Assembly (NCBI RefSeq): GCF_023898315.1
Contig: NC_064619.1
Span: forward strand, 298,382,150-298,446,149
Origin: Schistocerca nitens
Lineage: Eukaryota; Arthropoda; Insecta; Orthoptera; Acrididae
DNA length: 64,000 nucleotides
Direction: 5' to 3'
The notes beneath the pieces were generated by a model. It was not told the origin of the DNA. It ran no database searches and saw only the letters and a program-made list of their open reading frames with translations. The position numbers were made by a program, and so were the translations under genes. Shown here piece after piece: positions 1 through 10,275 of the stretch (its first letter is position 1; every line of letters begins with the position of its first letter).

Positions 1-1418
1 AATAATAACAAGGTAGGAACATAAAGTTCCCAAACTCTGAGTAAGAGAGCTGCGAAGGCGAACATTCGACGCACTTTATCGCATAAGCGGCAAAAATGAA
101 CTCTTGTCGCAGTTGGTAGTATGGATAAAATCACGCATTCGTACACGACGCAATATATCATACCAGCGCCTGGAGAAAAGTTGACTAAAGTTCACCTGTG
201 CTTATAAGGAACAAATGATTAATATAGTCCTCTGAGTTTAAAAGAGGTCAATCGTTTAATCGACTCGTTGAACACTGTTTACGTCACTTGCTCCAAATCC
301 AGTAAACTGACAAACTAAATTTACAAAACACATCTTGCGAACATTTTAAAACCATATATTGCTGATACCAAGTTTTGTCTGTTATTAATTCCCGGGATGG
401 TCAAACTAATACTGTAATGCGTGATAGCATGTTTGTAGATGGTGAGGGTCAATCGACTTGGACCGTACAAGTAACTTCGCCAAACCTTAGATCTGTGTGC
501 CAGCAAAATGATGTTTATTTTTATCGCCAAGTTCAAAACTTTATTTCAAGGCTTCAGAATTGTAATCTGCTTCTGGAAACCCAGCGGGTACTGCACAACC
601 GTGCGGATGCAATAACGATTTACAGCATAATTCATGATCAACTTTCAGCACAGATTTTTCAAGCATGTAATTGTAAGTGTGGTATGTGCCAAAACTAATT
701 CCCGGAAAATAAAGATTTTTAAATGTAAAAGTCTGTTTCCTGCCGAATCTTCGAAAGGAATGATGTAACTGCCCTAAGATTGCATTCATCAGATGTTCTT
801 GGTGCCGCGATTATATTTCCTTATGATGTTTAGATGACAAGTTGTTCGATAAAAATTGAGGACACGTAATATAGTGAGCAGAAGAGCCATTGTAAAGCGA
901 TCAGAAATAATTTTTAATTTTTTCCTAATCAAAGTCGTTTGAGAAATTTGTTTGTCTACCTTCTTTTTATTTCTTAGTGATTTACTTACCTTATTAACCC
1001 TCTTAGCCCTATCAGTTTCGAAACGGAAAAAATACAAATGAAAAAACATGAATGCACTTGACAATGGAACACAAGTTCTCAGCTCCCAACCAAATGCCTA
1101 CGTCGTAACACCAGCGGCCCTTCCGTTGCACATCGTTAACTAACGGGTACATAAGCGGCAGTCAAAAAAGTTCCTTTCCTCGATTTATAGGAAAATATCC
1201 ATTTGCGGATTCCATATATGACGACGAAAAAAACATCGATCCCGGCAATTTTGAGTCGACGGCGAGCTCCGAATTTTAGGGGTGCTTTTTTTTTTTCAAA
1301 ACTGGATGGGATGGGAGAGGGGGGAGGGGAGACGTTGAGCTGAAATATCTTAGTCTTTCATTTTAGGTTGTACATAAGCGACCTGCCAATATGAAGAGAA
1401 TCGGTTGATGCGTCTTCG
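1..1418. other. Unassigned AT-rich sequence, no supported gene
   Basis: I recognise nothing here. The longest open frame (375-698, plus, 107 codons) has no motif I know and overlaps antisense frames of similar length, as expected by chance. A short purine-rich tract lies at about 1290-1330. Confidence 0.5.
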
Positions 1419-1431
1419 CCTTGTAAGTAGG

Positions 1432-1635
1432 AAACTGGAAATTTATAGTAAAGTCTTAGGGGACCAAACTGTTCAGGTCATCGGTCCCTAAGCTTACACA
1501 CTACTTAATCTTACTTAAACTAACTTTCGCTAAGGACAACACACACCCATGCCCGAGGGAGAACTTGAACCTCCAACGGGGGGAGCTGCACGGACCGTGA
1601 CCAGGCGCCGCAGACCGCGTGGCTACCCCACGTGG
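1432..1635 (-). mobile_element. tRNA-derived SINE, 'GGGACCGATGACC' subfamily
   Basis: The tRNA-like head is at the right end and reads on the minus strand: an A-box-like GTAGCCACGCGGTC and a B-box-like GGTTCAAGTTCTCCC, followed by GTGTGTTGTCCTTAGC and a tail containing GGGACCGATGACC. Both flanks carry the 13-bp sequence CCTTGTAAGTAGG (1419-1431 and 1636-1648), a perfect target-site duplication that fixes both ends. Such SINEs are transcribed by RNA polymerase III and mobilised by a LINE machinery. The tail resembles the Leu/Ser-type SINEs elsewhere in the window, but the head differs. Confidence 0.88.
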
Positions 1636-1666
1636 CCTTGTAAGTAGGGGGAGGGGGGGGAGGGGA

Positions 1667-1684
1667 AGAGAGAGAGAGAGAGAG
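1667..1684. repeat. (GA)n microsatellite
   Basis: Short GA dinucleotide run directly after a G-rich stretch. Confidence 0.9.
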
Positions 1685-1754
1685 ACAACGTATAAGAAAT
1701 TAGCAATGAATTGATCGTTCTCGAATTAATTTTTTCTAATTCAGAGAGCAAGAA

Positions 1755-1935
1755 TGTGGGACACTTTATTTAAATAACCAATGTACATTCAATGAGATGC
1801 AACGTTCATAATTATGTTTCATCGCGTTCAGATCAGCCGAATTTGGTGGCCAAAACATCAACGTGATTTCACTATCATGCCCCTCAAACTAGATGGATAT
1901 CAAGCATGAAAGGACACACTTGGTCCCCAATAATA
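1755..1935 (-). pseudogene. Tc1-type transposase C-terminal fragment
   Basis: On the minus strand a short frame reads FWPPNSADLNAMKHNY. This matches the third catalytic block of Tc1-type DD34E transposases (usual form WPPqSPDLNpiEhlWd). The catalytic Glu is replaced by Lys here and no upstream domain is present. It is a dead fragment abutting the 3' end of the jockey-like LINE to its right. Confidence 0.5.
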
Positions 1936-2047
1936 TTCATGTCGTCCACAACTATCATACGAGGGGCCTTCCACATCTACATCTACATTTATACTCCGCA
2001 AGCCACCCAACGGTGTGTGGCGGAGGGCACTTTACGTGTCACTGTCA

Positions 2048-2497
2048 TTACCTCCCTTTCCTGTTCCAGTCGCGTATGGTTCGCGGGAAGAACGACTGTC
2101 TGAAAGCCTCCGTGCGCACTCTAATCTCTCTAATTTTACATTCGTGATCTCCTCGGGAGGTATAAGTAGGGGGAAGCAATATATTCGATACCTCATCCAG
2201 AAACGCACCCTCTCGAAACCTGGACAGCAAGCTACACCGCGATGCAGAGCGCCTCTCTTGCAGAGTCTGCCACTTGAGTTTATTAAAAATCTTCGTAACG
2301 CTATCACGGTTACCAAATAACCCTGTGACGAAACGCCCCGCTCTTCTTTGGATCTTCTCTATCTCCTCCGTCAACCCGATCTGGTACGGATCCCACACTG
2401 ATGAGCAATATTCAAGTATAGGTCGAACGAGTGTTTTGTAAGCCACCTCCTTTGTTGATGGACTACATTTTCTAAGCACTCTCCCAATGAATCTCAA
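2048..2497 (-). pseudogene. Jockey-like reverse transcriptase, C-terminal part
   Basis: 149 codons continuing the LINE polypeptide after a frame break near 2500-2545. It begins with RFIGRVLRKCSPSTKEVAYK, then VRPILEYCSSVWDPYQ and a Arg-rich stretch EIEKIQRRAGRFVTG. These are hallmarks of the post-RT region in jockey-group ORF2. The same blocks recur at 14336-14737 and 27670-28161, which confirms one family. Confidence 0.88.
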
Positions 2498-2545
2498 CCT
2501 GGTACCCGCCTTACCAACAATTAATTTTATATGATCATTCCCCTT

Positions 2546-3199
2546 CTAATCGTTCCACACGCATACTCCCAGATATTTTACAGAAGTAACTGCTACCAGT
2601 GTTTGTTCCGCTATCATATAATCATACAATAAAGGATCCTTCTTTCTATGTATTCGCAATACATTACATTTGTCTATGTTAAGGGACAGTTGCCACTCCC
2701 TGCACCAAGTGCCTATCCGCTGCAGATCTTCCTGCATTTCGCTACAATTTGCTAATGCTGCAACTTCTCTGTATACTACAGTATCATCCGCGAAAAGCCG
2801 CATGGAACTTCCGACACTATCTACTAGGTCATTTATATATATTGTGAAAAGCAATGGTCCCATAACACTCCCCTGTGGCACGCCAGAGGTTACTTTAACG
2901 CCTGTAGACGTCTCTCCATTGATAACAACATGCTGTGTTCTGTTTGCTAAAAACTCTTCAATCCAGCCACACAGCTGGTCTGATATTCCGTAGGCTCTTA
3001 CTTTGTTTATCAGGCGACAGTGCGGAACTGTATCGAACGCCTTCCGGAAGTCAAGAAAAATAGCATCTACCTGGGAGCCTGTATCTAATATTTTCTGGGT
3101 CTCATGAACAAATAAAGCGAGTTGGGTCTCACACGATCGCTGTTTCCGGAATCCATGTTGATTCGTACATAGTAGATCCTGGGTTTCCAAAAACGACAT
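2546..3199 (-). pseudogene. Jockey-like reverse transcriptase, N-terminal part
   Basis: An open frame of 217 codons. It shows the RT signatures in order: NQHGFRKQRSCETQL (template-grip region, about residue 12-27), a VDAIFLDFRKAFDTVPH block with the first catalytic Asp (about residue 44-61), [21 protein letters not shown] (about 105-125) and RLFADDTVVY carrying the catalytic Asp pair (about 133-142). The product would copy LINE RNA at a nicked chromosomal target. The frame ends near a 'VKYLGVCVWND' motif, and the remaining C-terminus continues in another frame at 2048-2497. Not functional as it stands, because the endonuclease is absent and the frame is broken. Confidence 0.9.
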
Positions 3200-3299
3200 G
3201 ATACTCGAGCAAAAAATTATGCAACGTACTGTTTTGCTGTAAGCAATCTGGTGTTATTCCACAAACCATGTCATTCTCCATTCTTTTGGTTATAACACC

Positions 3300-4330
3300 C
3301 GTTTTTTAACATAATCTTCTTCGATGCGACGACCTTATCTTACCTTACTGGGAGGGCCTCTCTGCCCGTCGGGTAGCACTCTGATGGCCGACGTCGGAGT
3401 CACTGTCTTGCTTCATCAACAACCTTTCTATCATCCACGTACTGTTCCCCCGGAGCGCGACCTTAACTGGGCCAAACAGGCGGAAGTCCGAAGGTGCTAC
3501 ATCCGGGCTGTCGGGTGGAGAGAAAGAACTGTCCAATGAAGTTTTGTGAGCTCCTCTCGGGTGTGCAGACTTGCGTGAGGCCTTGCGTTGTCATGTAAAA
3601 GGATACGATCGTTTGCATTTTTGTCGTCTCTCCAGTTTCCTGAGAGTAGCACAATACACCTCAGAATTGATTAGTGCACCATGAGGGAGGACGTCAAACA
3701 GAATAACCCCTTCACAGTGCCAGAAACCATCGCCATGACCTTACCCGCTGAGGATGCGGCGTTCAACTTTTTCTTCGGAGGAGAGGTGGTGTGGCGCCAC
3801 TCTGCGGATTGCAGTTTTGTTTCCGGTTCGAAGTGATGAACCCTTGTTTCATCGCGTTTGACATTGTTCGACAAAAATTGTCACGATCAGCCTCGTAACG
3901 CACAAGCAATTCCGCACAGATAGTCCATCGTTGCCTTTTATGGTCATCTGTGAGGCGGGCACACACCTTTCAGTACCCCAGTTTGGCTACGAGTGTGTCA
4001 GCACTACCAACAGAGACGTCCAGATGTGCAGCAAGGTGTTTGATTGTTATTCGTCGACCACCTCGAATGAGAGTGTCCGCACGTTCCAAAATTGCTTTCT
4101 ACGGCCGGCCGGCGTGCGGAAGATCGGACAGGTTCGCATGTTTGCGCGACCTTGTTCCGACCATGACAGATGCTTCGCCCAACGACTCACCGTTCACTAC
4201 CGGTCTCCGAAGACATTTTGCAAGCGCCTGTGAATATCTGTGATGCTCTGGTTTTCCGCCAACTGACAGCTCTGCACTTGGAACGCACCTCCATTATAGA
4301 CGCCATTTTGAAAACTATGTGTAGCGCCAC
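3300..4330 (-). pseudogene. Decayed mariner transposase
   Basis: Minus-strand mariner relic split into several frames. Reading from the right: a helix-turn-helix region resembling RITIKHLAAHLDVSVGSADTL (about 4000-4080), then VCARLTDDHKRQRW and ICAELLVRYEADRDNF (3763-3966). Next come DETRVHHFEPETK and EWRHTTSPPKKK with the first catalytic Asp (3671-3874), and finally DSPDVAPSDFRLFGPVK with the third Asp (3345-3536). The block between them that usually holds LLHDNARPH is scrambled. Several frameshifts and stops make it non-functional. I could not define terminal inverted repeats. Confidence 0.82.
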
Positions 4331-4564
4331 TACCTATCGGAACTCCATGAAACTACAGGGTCTGAAGCGGGAAAATTCCACGATATCTCTCAACAATTTC
4401 CGCATTCTTTCAATCCAAACTGCCAGAGAAAAAAATGTGTTGCATTCTTTATTCAAGGCCCCTCGTACTTTCCTTATCATGTCATGTGCCCGCAGTGTCA
4501 CCAGGCAGCGTTCATTCTCGCGATGAGCAGTTTTCTTGATGTTCTGACTCATCAGTGTATGTAT

Positions 4565-4619
<55 letters not shown>

Positions 4620-5760
4620 TAGAAGCTTTCATCGCTGCTTATGGAGGTCCTAATAATTAGTTATATTAGGTAGTTGCAATTGATCGAGTACCGTAACTAC
4701 CAGAATGCGGCCTAATTCGTACCACTTCCTCGTTTTAATGGCCCCTCGCCTTTAATAAGAACTCTGAGGACGTCCGCTAGCTCGCCTCCACCGTGGCTTG
4801 CCCTCCGTCGCTATACTGGCGCCCCTCCACACACAAGCGGGTTACCGACCTGCGCCACGCGGTCGTGTGTGACGGCTCTATTTAAGCCGCGCCGCGCCGC
4901 TTGCTCGCGCTGTAAATGGATTTAACGACCGGCTGATAGGCTGTCGTCCGCGCCCACTGCTGTACACAAACCGGCGTCACTGCTCCGTCTGTTATTTACA
5001 TTTCTCGAGCTGACGCCGCCCCGTCCCACATTTGGTTGTTTGGCCCTTTATTAATGGTTCGGCCGATGATGATAGTAAATCCTGCAGCCAACAAGTGGTG
5101 TCGGAGACTGCTTCGGCATCTCGTGCGGGAAACAGCGGCTTGCTGATTGGTTTTGAAGCGATGGTCCAACTGTCTCGGTGCTGTTCCGATTTGCATTTAT
5201 TCATGTTAGCCTACTAAAACAGTGGGACAAATACAGTACAAACGGGACGACGAGATAATAACCATACTACAGGGTGGCAGCTTTATTCCATCGCGAGATT
5301 CCCCTCAGATATCCAGGGTTTTCCTGAGCTGGTTTTTATTGCATGAGAGACGCCTTACTTTCATATTTTTCATGGGTATAATGAATTTCTTTATGTTGCC
5401 ATGTCACTTAGTGGTTTTTTAGAGTTCATATAGGATGTACGGTTTTATTAGCGGTGCAGTAAGTTATAAGTTCTTGCCGCCCTGGAAACTCCGTCGTGAC
5501 TTCATTCTTGGCCATTCTAAGCCATGCCCTGATACTGTACGTTAACGTCAAGTACACGACATATCATCGCAGGAACAAAACTGAAATGCAGTATCAAATG
5601 GCATTGACAGCAACGACGCATCATGTTTCAGGCTGGACGCTCTTCTTACTACAGTCATCGTTGAGTTGAAGCAACACATTGCAGGGAAGTTGGCAAAGTA
5701 TTACTTTGCATTGAAATTAGTAAAAGGAGAACCGAAGCATGAATACTGAATGCTGATCTA
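4331..5760. other. Non-repeat sequence with a GC-rich segment (4700-5060)
   Basis: No gene recognised. The segment at 4700-5060 is much richer in CpG than its surroundings. It contains a TATA-like CTATTTAAG at about 4879-4887, directly followed by GCCGCGCCGCGCCGC. This could be a core promoter or conserved regulatory element, but no exon or splice signal supports a gene. The rest is AT-rich with only short frames. Confidence 0.35.
4568..4620. repeat. (GT)n microsatellite
   Basis: About 50 bp of GT repeats with one A interruption near the end. Confidence 0.97.
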
Positions 5761-5767
5761 CAAATCA

Positions 5768-5964
5768 CCTGTTCAAAAAATGGTTCAAATGGCTCTGAGC
5801 ACTATGGGACTTAACATCTGAGGTCATCATTCCCGTAGACTCAGAATTACTTAAACCTAAGGACATCACACACATCCATGCCCGAGGCAGGATTCGAACC
5901 TGCGACCGTAGCGGTAGCGCGTTCCAGACTGAAGCGCCTAGAACCGCTTGGCCACTGCGGCCGT
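5768..5964 (-). mobile_element. tRNA-derived SINE (Leu/Ser-type head)
   Basis: Minus-strand SINE. The head at the right reads TGGCCAAGCGGTTCTAGG (A box), and the B box GGTTCGAATCC is the complement of 5890-5900. The tail ends at AAATGGCTCTGAGCAC near 5785. A 7-bp duplication CAAATCA flanks it (5761-5767 and 5965-5971). Point differences from the other copies include AGCGCG in place of CGCGCG. Confidence 0.9.
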
Positions 5965-6155
5965 CAAATCATCAGTATTAATATATGTTACCTTACTAAT
6001 TTTTGAATAAAATATCACCTTTAGCCTTAGTGTGAATAACGCATTCACAAGTATGTGACAAATGGGCATGCTCACGTTTCACTCTGTCCTACTCACAACC
6101 ATGCCATGGCAAATGGGCATGGAGCCCGAGAACCCACGGACAACAACGAAGATTA

Positions 6156-6439
6156 AACTTCTAGGCAGATTAAAACTGTGTGCCAGACCGAGACTCGAAC
6201 TCGGGACCTTTGCCTTGTGCAGGCAAGTGCTCTACCGACTGAGTTACCCAAGCACAACTTACTACCAGTCCTCATAGCCTTTTTTTCACCATATCTTATC
6301 TCGTAACTTCCAAATTTCACAGAAGTTCTGCGAAACTTGCAGCACTAGCATTCCGTAGCTCAGTCGATAGAGAACTCGCCAGCGAAAGGCAAAGTACGAG
6401 CATCCGTCCGCCACACAGTTTTAATCTATCAGGAAGTTT
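6156..6439. mobile_element. Foldback element with outward-facing tRNA-like arms (short copy)
   Basis: The ends are inverted copies: AAACTTCTAGGCAGATTAAAACTGTG at the left, and CACAGTTTTAATCTATCAGGAAGTTT at the right. Each arm continues into a tRNA-like unit. In the left arm it lies on the minus strand, with GAGTTCGAGTCTCGG as B box (complement of 6188-6202) and a TAACTCAGTCGGTAGAGC A-box region. The right arm has GTAGCTCAGTCGATAGAG on the plus strand, followed by a degenerated B box. Both tRNA modules therefore run outward. A longer relative lies at 37152-37815. No target-site duplication was seen. Confidence 0.75.
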
Positions 6440-7680
6440 CACAGCAGCGCATACTTCGTAGCAGACCAAAAATTTCTTTCTGGAAATAACAAAGATCACC
6501 GATGTCAGCGAGTGCTTGACATCGGTGTTTGACAAAACATTACGACAATTAAATGCACTATTTCACCTTTTATTACGCGTCACCACAACTTATTGCTTCC
6601 GAAGCGGTGTGATTTGTAACAAAAAGACTCAGTTTACATCTTTCCCTAAAAAAAATGTTCAACCCCTGTCGATTATCTCAGAAATCTAAGTGTATTTCAA
6701 AGCAACAAGTGTCTCCCAGCATTCCATAAGATTTCTCTGGCTTTTCCAGTTAATGCAATTCCATGTTTTCCGGACAACTGCCACGCTGTATGGCAAAATA
6801 AGAGGCTTGGTATCGAACAACTAATAGAATGCAATGGTGGAATTATTTCACATGCTGCCTGAAACCGTGTTTCACACATTCCAAATCAAAGAAGTATGTA
6901 TAGGCTGTGTTCGAGGGGGCGCCATTAAGGTGTAACTATCACGTCAAAAAAAGTAACTTAACGTAATTAATTTTTTGATTGTCGCAATTAAGTTTTTGAT
7001 TGCTTGTCTGCAAATACACGTCTGCAGGCACAGAATAAATAGTCGTCTCAAGCCGCAGTACCATAGCACGCCGCTGAAGGGGACGTAACAAATAGCCGTA
7101 GCCCGTTGATGATTTGGACATGGGCTGCGCAACTTTGTTTTCGCTACTGTAGTGGCGTGTTAAAGTACTGTCTTTTGTTTTACTATGTCATCGTAACTTT
7201 AATCACCTACACTTTTTGTATACCAAATAATGCCAAAACGACGTATGTTTTGATAAATCTTCGATGCCTTGAAATTACATGCTGTCATAGCTCACAAGTT
7301 ATAATAGTAAAAATCACCAAATTCGAAAAGTCTGTCCCATCAATATGCCTTTTCTCGTTATTTTGTTAGAAGGAATCGTAACAATCCTTTTAAACAGCAT
7401 AAACATAAGTTTATAAAACGTAAGTTATAATATAAAAAACCCCAGATATGAACAACTGCGTAAGACGTAATCTAATATGGCGTCTCTAAGTTCTGCTTAT
7501 GAGGGAAACGCATCTCACTGACACGTTCCTCTCCACAAAGCAAAAATTTCACTTGTTTCAGTTTGCCTTTCACTCTAGAATATGCTCCGAAACTTGAAAT
7601 TATATGTTCTGACGTTACAAAATTTGACGATGTCCCCGTCAGACCCGCTTTCACGTCTCATGTGAAGACGGCTTGCGGAC
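6440..7680. other. Unassigned AT-rich sequence
   Basis: Only short frames. 7106-7369 (plus, 87 codons) is hydrophobic but shows no family motif. No repeat family recognised. Confidence 0.45.
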
Positions 7681-7685
7681 GATGG

Positions 7686-7869
7686 GAGCGGTTCTAGGCG
7701 CTACAGTCTGGAACCGCGCGACCGCTACGGTCGCAGGTTCGAATCTGCTTCGGGCATGGATGTGTGTGATGTCCTTAGGTTAGTTAGGTTTAAGTAGTTC
7801 TAAGTTCTAGGGGACTGATGACCTCAGAAGTTAAGTCCCACAGCGCTCGGAGCCATTTGAACCATTTCT
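7686..7869 (+). mobile_element. tRNA-derived SINE (Leu/Ser-type head)
   Basis: Plus-strand copy. The head has AGCGGTTCTAGGCGC but its first bases are degenerate. The B box GGTTCGAATCTGC lies at about 7736-7748. The tail ends GAGCCATTTGAACCATTT. It is joined without any spacer to the 5'-truncated RTE fragment that follows on the same strand. Confidence 0.88.
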
Positions 7870-8586
7870 TTGAATGGACAGTGTCTTGAAAGGAGGATAT
7901 AAGATGAACGTCAACAAAAGCAAAACGATGATAATGGAATGCAGTCGAATTAAGTCGGGTGATGCTGAGGGAATTAGATTAGGAAATGAGAGGCTTAAAG
8001 TAGTAAAATAGTTTTGCTATTTGGGGAGCAAAATAACTAATGATGGTCGAAGTAGACAGGATATAAAATGTAGACTGGCAATGGCAAGGAAAGCGTTTCT
8101 GAAGAAGAGAAATTTGTTAACATCGAGTATAGGTTTAAGAGTCAGGAAGTTGTTTCTGAAAGTATTTGTATGGGATGTAGCCATGTATGGAAGTGAAACG
8201 TGGACGATAAATAGTTTAGACAAGGAGAGAATAGAAGCTTTCGAAATGTGGCGCTACAGAAGAATGCTGAAGATTAGATGGGTAGATCAAATAACTAATG
8301 AGGAGGTATTGAATAGAATTGGAGAGAAGAGAAATTTGTGGCACAACTTGACTAGGAGAAGGTTGGTGGGGAATATTCTGAGGCATCAAGGGATCACCAA
8401 TTTAGTACTGGAGGGCAGCGTGGAGGGTAAAACTCGTAGAGGGAGACCAAGAGATGAATGCATTAAACAGATTCAGAAGGATGTAGGTCGCAGTAGGTAC
8501 TGTCAGATGAAAAAGCTTGCACAGGATAGAGTAGCATGGAGAGCTGCATCAAGCCAGTCTCAGGACTGAAGACCACAACAACAATG
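7870..8586 (+). mobile_element. RTE-like LINE, 5'-truncated copy
   Basis: Plus-strand fragment equivalent to the last third of the nearly intact copy at 9394-12681. It starts at the equivalent of LNGMGSVLKGGYK and ends with GACTGAAGACCACAACAACAA, the same CAA-repeat 3' terminus. The frame is broken upstream of 8021, and an in-frame TAG interrupts the VVKEFCYLG motif near 8010. Confidence 0.9.
8021..8569 (+). pseudogene. RTE-like LINE polyprotein, C-terminal region
   Basis: 182 codons covering the segment after the RT catalytic core. Visible blocks are CRLAMARKAFLKKRNLL, LFLKVFVWDVAMYGSETW, ALKMW-like EMWRYRRMLKIRWVD, TNEEVLNRIGEKRN and a basic GKTRRGRPRDE tail. This region follows the RT palm in RTE-type single-ORF proteins. 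The catalytic RT motifs are not included in this copy, so it cannot act. Confidence 0.88.
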
Positions 8587-9242
8587 TAATCGAAAATCGA
8601 TTTTGCTGTTAATAAATCATTAAATTTACGGCCAACGCTGACCGTCCTTCTAATTTTTTTTATCTATCTATATGTTGCGCGAGGGCTTGCATTTCCTCTG
8701 TCCGGCATTCATTTACTTTTGCGGAAGCTCGTGTACCGCAGTAGCTAGTACGGGGTCGGAGATTAAAAAGCAGTGCTCCCAGAAGCCGCGATTCCCGTCC
8801 ACCTCTCGGGAGCGACGTGAAGAGAGGAGCGGCGACCTCTGCCGCGCCATTGTCCGGCGCCCCAATTTGGACGGGCACGGATTTGGGCGGACGGCGCTGC
8901 GAGGCGCTGGGACGAGGCGACGCATTGTCCGCCGTCCACGTCTGCCAGGGATTAGCCCCGCGCTGTGTACTGCCGTGCCCCGCTGATAGTGGGACAGCTC
9001 TGGCGAGATCGTCGCTCCGGCTGCGGCGGCCGCCTGGCGGCTGTAGGGGGACCACGGGGACAATTAGCTTGTTACACTGAACGCCCGCGCTGGCTTCCGG
9101 CATTAGGTGCGGAGCAGGAAATCCTCAAGCTTACCAACATTGTTACAGCTGACAATGCGACTGCTGTAGTTGCAACAAACGCCGCAGCGTTATACACCGC
9201 GTCATTATGTTTACCACTGGGTGACCCGCCCACCATCAAACT
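8587..9242. other. GC-rich non-repeat segment
   Basis: About 8650-9120 is CpG-rich and open in several frames on both strands, the longest being 147 codons on minus. Codon content is Arg/Pro/Ala-rich, as expected for chance frames in GC-rich DNA. No protein family recognised. Possibly a CpG island or conserved element. Confidence 0.3.
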
Positions 9243-9411
9243 TTAAGGGGGGTAGGACGTCAAACGGGCCGACTTGGAGCAGGAGAGGCACCACAAGACA
9301 TTTTAATTTCCACTGTCTATACTTTTACAAGTAAATTCATAAAACTTTGTCAGCATGACCAGGGAGGATTCAGAATTCACAGTCATAAAAGTGTTGTTGT
9401 TGTTGTAGTCT

Positions 9412-10275
9412 TCAGTCCTGAGACTGGTTTGATGCAGCTCTCCATGCTACTCTATCCTGTGCCAGCTTCTTCATCTCCCAGTACCTACTGCAAGCTACAT
9501 CCTTCTGAATCTGCTTAGTGTATTCATCTCTTGGTCTCCCTCTACGATTTTTACCCTCCACGCTGCCCTCCAATACTAAATTGGTGATCCCTTTATGCCT
9601 CAGAACATGTCCTACCAACCGATCCCTTCTTCTGGTCAAGTTGTGCCACAAATTTCTCTTCTCCCCAATCCTATTCAATACTTCCTCATTAGTTATGTGA
9701 TCTACCCATCTAATCTTCAGCATTCTTCTGTAGCACCACATTTTCAAAGCTTCTATTCTCTTCTTGTCCAAACTATTTATCGTCCATGTTTCACTTCCAT
9801 ACATTGCTACACTCCATACAAATACTTTCAGAAATGACTTCCTGACACTTAAATCTATACTCGATGTTAACAAATTTCTCTTCTTCAGAAACGCTTTCCT
9901 TGCCATTGCCAGTCTACATTTTGTATCCTCTCTTCTTCGACCATCATCACTTATTTTGCTCCCCAAATAGCAAAACTCCTTTACTACTTTAAGTGTCTCA
10001 TTTCCTAATCTAATTCCCTCAGCATCACCCGACTTAATTCGACTACATTCCATTATCCTCGTTTTGTTTTTGTTGATGTTCGTCTTATATCCTCCTTTCA
10101 AGACGCTACCCATTCCATTCAACTGTTCTTCCAAGTCCTTTGCTGTCTCTGACAGAATTACAATGTCATCGGCGAACCTCAAAGTTTTTATTTCTTCTCC
10201 ATGGATTTTAATACCTACTCCGAATTTTTCTTTTGTTTCCTTTACTGCTTGCTCAATATACAGATTGAATAACAT
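9412..10275 (-). CDS. RTE-like LINE reverse transcriptase, C-terminal part
   Basis: 287 codons. It continues the polyprotein after the frameshift with MLFNLYIEQAVKE (the SPMLF block normally follows RQGC). Next come TLRFADDIVILSETAKDLEEQ, with the second and third catalytic Asp residues at about residues 34-35, and NKNKTRIMECS. The post-RT region follows: EFCYLGSKISDDG, CRLAMARKAFLKK, FLKVFVWSVAMYGSETW, RGRPRDEYTKQIQ. The stop is followed by the short CAA-repeat 3' UTR. It is the only copy in the window with EN and RT together. Confidence 0.92.
   Translation of the reverse strand: MLFNLYIEQAVKETKEKFGVGIKIHGEEIKTLRFADDIVILSETAKDLEEQLNGMGSVLKGGYKTNINKNKTRIMECSRIKSGDAEGIRLGNETLKVVKEFCYLGSKISDDGRRREDTKCRLAMARKAFLKKRNLLTSSIDLSVRKSFLKVFVWSVAMYGSETWTINSLDKKRIEALKMWCYRRMLKIRWVDHITNEEVLNRIGEKRNLWHNLTRRRDRLVGHVLRHKGITNLVLEGSVEGKNRRGRPRDEYTKQIQKDVACSRYWEMKKLAQDRVAWRAASNQSQD

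Larger units (their letters stand above)
1973..3225 (-). mobile_element. Jockey-like LINE, 5'-truncated copy
   Basis: Minus-strand non-LTR retrotransposon copy. Its 3' end, at the left, reads TATAAATGTAGATGTAGATG, a terminus repeated in other copies in this window (near 14.89, 17.04, 28.33, 32.94 and 53.94 kb). It contains reverse transcriptase from the first conserved block to the C-terminus in two frames, so it carries at least one frameshift. Endonuclease and ORF1 are missing, as in most 5'-truncated LINE copies. Assignment to the jockey group rests on RT motifs and is inference. Confidence 0.85.

Noticed and set aside
8660-9103. 147-codon minus frame
   Set aside because: GC-rich chance frame with equally long frames on plus.
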